DNA of 64,000 bases, taken from contig NZ_FNET01000001.1 in NCBI RefSeq assembly GCF_900100275.1, forward strand, positions 558,001-622,000, given 5' to 3'. Made by a program: the position numbers and the translations under genes. Below are positions 61,093-64,000 of the stretch, in pieces (the stretch's first letter is position 1; every line of letters starts with the position of its first letter). The notes under the pieces were generated by a model. It saw only the letters and a program-made list of their open reading frames with translations. It was not told where the DNA came from and made no database searches. The stretch is from Lentzea albidocapillata subsp. violacea. Lineage in GTDB: Bacteria > Actinomycetota > Actinomycetes > Mycobacteriales > Pseudonocardiaceae.

Positions 61093-62790
61093 ATGCAGGA
61101 ATGGGCCTTGCTCGCCGTCACGGCCGTGCTGATCATCGTGGCGGTGTCGTACGTCGCGCCCAAACTGGGCGTGGCGGCACCCGTGCTGCTCGTGCTCGTC
61201 GGCATGGGCTGCAGTCAGCTGCCGGGAGCGCCGCACCTGTTCGTCGAACCGGAGTGGATCCTGGTGGTCGTGCTGCCGCCGATCCTGTACTCGGCGGCGG
61301 TGAACGTGCCGGTGGTCGATTTCAGGCGCAACTTCGCGACCATCGGCGCGCTGTCGGTGCTGCTCGTGGTGGTGTCGGCGTTCGGCACGGGCCTGCTGAT
61401 CTGGTGGCTGCTGCCGGAGATCGGGTTCGCCGCCGCGCTCGCGCTGGGCGCGGTGATCAGCCCGCCGGACGCGGTCGCCGCCACGTCGATCGGCAAGAAG
61501 CTCGGCCTGCCGCCCCGCCTCGTCACGATCCTCGAAGGCGAAGGGCTGGTCAACGACGCGACCGCGCTCGTGCTGCTGCGCACGGCCATCGTCGCGATCA
61601 CCGCCAGCGTGTCGTTCGGCAGTGCGCTGGGCGACTTCGCCTATGCCGTGTCGGCGGGCGTCGCGGTCGGTGCCGCCGTCGGCATCGTGTCGGTGTGGGC
61701 GCGGGCGCGGATCCAGGGCCAGCCGGTGCTCACCACCGCGATCTCCTACGTGGTGCCGTTCCTGGCGTTCATCCCGGCCGAGGAGGTGCACGCGTCCGGC
61801 GTGATCGCCGTCGTGGTGGCCGGGCTGATCACCGGCCACCAGAGCGCGCGCCGGTTCACCGCGCACGACCGCATCTCCGAACGCACGAACTGGCGCACGA
61901 TCCAGCTGTTGCTGGAGAACGGCGTCTTCCTGCTGATGGGCTTCGAGCTCACGTCCGTCATCGGTGCCGTGGCGGACGACGAGATCGCGCGGACGCTCGT
62001 GCTCGGCGCGCTCGCTACGGTGGCGCTGGTCGTGCTGCGCGTGGCGTTCACCATCCCGGTGATCGCCCTGCTGCGCCGCCAGCAACGTCGCGCGGACGCG
62101 TTCACCGGCAAGCTGGAGTCCTTTGTGGATCGCTTCACCGCGCGAGGCCCCACGCCCGGTGAGGAGAAGCGGTACGACCGCGGAATCCGCATGCTGCAAC
62201 GCAAGCAGGCCGACGTGGCGTTCTACGCGAGCGAAGGCCTCAGCTGGCGCGGTGGCGCGGTGCTCGCCTGGTCGGGCATGCGCGGCGTGGTGACGGTGGC
62301 GGCGGCGCAGACGCTGCCCGAGGACCTGCCGTACCGCTCCGAGCTGATCCTGATCGCCTTCACCGTCGCGATCCTCACGCTCGTCGTGCAGGGCGGCTCG
62401 TTGCCGCTGGTGATCAGGTGGCTGGGCATCCGCGGCAACGACCAGGATCATGAACGCCGCGAGTACGCGCGGCTGGCGGGTGAGCTGGTGACGGCGAGCC
62501 GGACGTTGCTGGAGAGCTCGACGCTGTGCCGCGAGAACGGGGAGCCGTTCGACGAGCACCTGCTGGAACAGACCCTCGAGCGGATCATCGCGATGAGCGA
62601 GGGCATCGAGAAGAAGCTCACCGAGCAGGACCCGGACATGTCGATGCACCAACGTTTCGAGCTGCAGCGGATGATGGCGGACGCCCAGCAGAACGCCCTG
62701 CTGGACGCGCGCGCCAGTGGCACCTACGCCTCGCACACCCTGGAGAAGGCCCAGAACTTCGTCGACAGCCAGAGCACCCGGTTCATGTGA
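61093..62790 (+). CDS. CPA1-family cation/proton antiporter
   Basis: This 565-residue protein starts at ATG 61093. About 12 hydrophobic segments occupy residues 5-430. The CPA1 signature is present: LGAVISPPDAVAATSIGKKLGLPPRLVTILEGEGLVNDATALVL with the ion-binding N-D pair. The C-terminal 130 residues are cytoplasmic and helical. It exchanges Na+ or K+ for protons. It directly abuts the convergent GntR stop codon, with no gap. Confidence 0.92.
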   Translation: MQEWALLAVTAVLIIVAVSYVAPKLGVAAPVLLVLVGMGCSQLPGAPHLFVEPEWILVVVLPPILYSAAVNVPVVDFRRNFATIGALSVLLVVVSAFGTGLLIWWLLPEIGFAAALALGAVISPPDAVAATSIGKKLGLPPRLVTILEGEGLVNDATALVLLRTAIVAITASVSFGSALGDFAYAVSAGVAVGAAVGIVSVWARARIQGQPVLTTAISYVVPFLAFIPAEEVHASGVIAVVVAGLITGHQSARRFTAHDRISERTNWRTIQLLLENGVFLLMGFELTSVIGAVADDEIARTLVLGALATVALVVLRVAFTIPVIALLRRQQRRADAFTGKLESFVDRFTARGPTPGEEKRYDRGIRMLQRKQADVAFYASEGLSWRGGAVLAWSGMRGVVTVAAAQTLPEDLPYRSELILIAFTVAILTLVVQGGSLPLVIRWLGIRGNDQDHERREYARLAGELVTASRTLLESSTLCRENGEPFDEHLLEQTLERIIAMSEGIEKKLTEQDPDMSMHQRFELQRMMADAQQNALLDARASGTYASHTLEKAQNFVDSQSTRFM

Positions 62791-63552
62791 TCAGAACGGA
62801 TCGCCGCTGACCCGTGCCTGCACGTCCACGGTGTTGCGCGGCGAGGCCCCGAGCGTCAGCCGCGAGACGATCCGGTACCGGTCGCCGCGGTAGATCGAGT
62901 GCACGTACTCGACCTGCCGGCCCTCGGCGTCCGTGGTCAGCCGCTCGAACAGCAAAGCCGGTGCCAGCACGGGAACACCGAGCAGCGAGGCCTCGGAGTC
63001 GTTCACCACGGTGGGCTCGATCGACTGCACGGCCTCGGAAACGTGGACACCGTGCTCGCGCAGCCGTTCGTAGAAGTCGCCGGACTCCATGTCGTGCAAC
63101 GTCAGCGAGGGCGCGACCTGAGCGGGCACGTGCAGGTACTCCAACGCCATCGGCTCGCCGTCGACCAGCCGCAGGCGGGCGATGTAGTGGATGTCGGCGG
63201 CGGGGGAGAGGTGCAGGCGGCGGCCCACCCTGGCGCCGGCCGGGATGCGGGCGTGTTCGAGCACGCGGGACGACCACGTGCCGCCGGCCTGCGGCAGGGA
63301 CATGGATCCCGTGTCGGAGACCATCTCCTGGGTGATCTTGGCGCGCGCCACGAAGGTGCCCCGGCCGTGCTGGCGGACGAGCAGGCCGGTGTTGACCAGT
63401 TCCTCGACGGCCGAGCGAATGGTGGGGCGGGAGACCGAGAGCTGCTGGCACAGCACGCGTTCGGCGGGGATGGGGGCGCCCGCCGGATGGGTCTCGATGA
63501 GCTCGAGCAGGTAGTCGCGGACGCGCTCGCGCTTCAGGATCGCTTCGGCCAT
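62791..63552 (-). CDS. GntR-family regulator (HutC/DasR-like)
   Basis: This 253-residue protein starts at ATG 63552 behind GGAGGGGC. The N-terminal winged helix is GAPIPAERVLCQQLSVSRPTIRSAVEELVNTGLLVRQHGRGTFVA, and the C-terminal UTRA domain (about 90-240) includes ARLRLVDGEPMALEYLHVP. HutC-type regulators bind sugar phosphates or amino-acid derivatives. It is divergent from a sugar-binding lipoprotein gene, and the gap holds several palindromes. DasR-like control of sugar uptake is plausible. Confidence 0.92.
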   Translation of the reverse strand: MAEAILKRERVRDYLLELIETHPAGAPIPAERVLCQQLSVSRPTIRSAVEELVNTGLLVRQHGRGTFVARAKITQEMVSDTGSMSLPQAGGTWSSRVLEHARIPAGARVGRRLHLSPAADIHYIARLRLVDGEPMALEYLHVPAQVAPSLTLHDMESGDFYERLREHGVHVSEAVQSIEPTVVNDSEASLLGVPVLAPALLFERLTTDAEGRQVEYVHSIYRGDRYRIVSRLTLGASPRNTVDVQARVSGDPF

Positions 63553-63588
63553 GCCCCTCCGCTTCGTCGGCGGCCAGTATGGCATACC

Positions 63589-63710
63589 ACTGGTAAGTAA
63601 CCAGTCCGATGAAGATCGAGAGCGCTCCCACGCGTCCAACCAGGGTATTGACCTGAGAAGTGGTCTATGCCACTTTCTACCCACTCCCATCGGACCTGAC
63701 CAATTGGTCA
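63589..63710. promoter_or_regulatory. Stacked operators between GntR gene and sugar-binding lipoprotein
   Basis: Four sites lie within 122 bases. ACTGGTAAGTAACCAGT (63589-63605) and AAGTGGTCTATGCCACTT (63658-63675) are GntR/HutC-like. CGAGAGCGCTCCCA (63617-63630) is LacI/CebR-like and matches the sites at 39805 and 44070. TGACCAATTGGTCA (63697-63710) is a perfect 14-base palindrome. Together they suggest layered control of sugar uptake. Confidence 0.75.
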
Positions 63711-63731
63711 CATCCCAGCGAGAGGTGAGTC

Positions 63732-64000
63732 GTGTCGCGCTCCGCTGCCTTACTCGTCCTGGCGCTCACGTTGTCCGCCTGCGGTTCGTCCGCGGGCGGA
63801 AGTGAGAAGCAGGAGATCACCGTGTGGCTCATGAAGGACACGGCCACCGAGGAGTTCGTGTCGAAGTTCGAGAGCGAGTTCGAACGTGATCACGCGAATC
63901 TCGACCTGAAGATCCAGATCCAGGAGTGGAACGGCATCACACAGAAGGTGACCAGTGCTCTGGCCAGCACTGATCCGCCGGACGTGATTGAGGTCGGCAA
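63732..64000 (+). CDS. ABC sugar-transporter substrate-binding lipoprotein (partial)
   Basis: GTG 63732 lies behind GAGAGGTGA, and the gene runs off the right edge after 89 residues. It has a signal peptide with lipobox LSAC (Cys about residue 17) and begins EITVWLMKDTATEEFVSKFESEFERDHANLDLKIQIQEWNGITQKVTSALASTDPPDVIEVGN-like sequence (motif spans only), the pattern of MalE/UgpB-type sugar-binding proteins. Membrane components should follow beyond the window. Its promoter carries the third CebR-like operator and GntR-type sites. Confidence 0.9.
   Translation, partial: MSRSAALLVLALTLSACGSSAGGSEKQEITVWLMKDTATEEFVSKFESEFERDHANLDLKIQIQEWNGITQKVTSALASTDPPDVIEVG

Overview
The window is high-GC actinomycete DNA. 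Start codons are often GTG, genes overlap by 4 to 8 bases at GTGA and ATGA junctions, and several genes look leaderless. The gene content (actinomycete-type VanRS and VanHAX, BTAD and LuxR ATPase regulators, an AA10 LPMO, a streptogrisin-type protease, an ArfA-like protein with a sunset-domain partner) suggests a soil saprophyte of the Pseudonocardiales, similar to Lentzea, Saccharothrix or Amycolatopsis. The genus is an inference. I saw no rRNA, tRNA, CRISPR array or transposase gene.

Layout. 1-2120: the end of a LamG-like protein, then a leftward group made of an astacin metalloprotease with an internal amber codon, a short acidic peptide, a free copy of the astacin C-terminal domain and a YbaY-like protein. 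2285-4670: leftward vanZ-like, vanR, vanS. 4718-9967: two sensor/LuxR regulator modules around a lipoprotein. 10103-13440: a four-gene His-rich membrane operon. 13518-15027: an ArfA/OmpATb-like protein and a sunset-domain protein separated by a palindromic repeat element. 15035-19533: an alpha/beta hydrolase, a BTAD-ATPase regulator and an SDR. 19630-25137: a TetR gene and a five-gene catabolic operon (SDR, amidohydrolase, MaoC hydratase, MFS carrier, acyl-CoA ligase), with a PaaX-like regulator divergent at 25228. 26116-31345: a RidA gene with 3'-end relics, a WYL regulator, a decayed MFS gene, and a flavin monooxygenase with a divergent GAF regulator. 31303-34665: a large STAND-type NTPase. 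34784-35635: a secreted PETase/cutinase-like hydrolase. 35826-39719: a LuxR ATPase regulator, a thioesterase and an alcohol dehydrogenase. 39878-47093: secreted protease, alpha-amylase, a small membrane peptide, a glycosyltransferase and a large multidomain glycoside hydrolase. 47090-52009: two TetR genes around a ligase/dehydrogenase/SDR operon. 52079-54632: vanHAX. 54687-58869: PRC-barrel protein, DUF305 lipoprotein, AA10 LPMO, GtrA protein, AraC regulator, methyltransferase. 58993-60960: a Ser/Thr kinase-WD40 gene with an internal amber codon. 61093-64000: a cation/proton antiporter, a GntR regulator and the start of a sugar-binding lipoprotein.

The strongest system-level result concerns glycopeptide resistance. 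A 21-base element with only two differences lies 33 to 34 bases upstream of both the vanZ-vanR-vanS operon (4650-4670) and vanHAX (52024-52044), in the same orientation relative to the genes. The sensor, the regulator and the cell-wall remodelling enzymes are about 47 kb apart but probably form one autoregulated regulon that makes D-Ala-D-Lac precursors. No glycopeptide biosynthesis genes are present here.

Other signals link distant parts of the window. Three near-identical 14-base LacI-type operators precede the protease, the large glycoside hydrolase and the sugar-binding lipoprotein. Two copies of a small inverted-repeat element end in TAG and CTA and supply stop codons to three neighbouring genes. 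Two otherwise intact genes carry a single in-frame amber codon.
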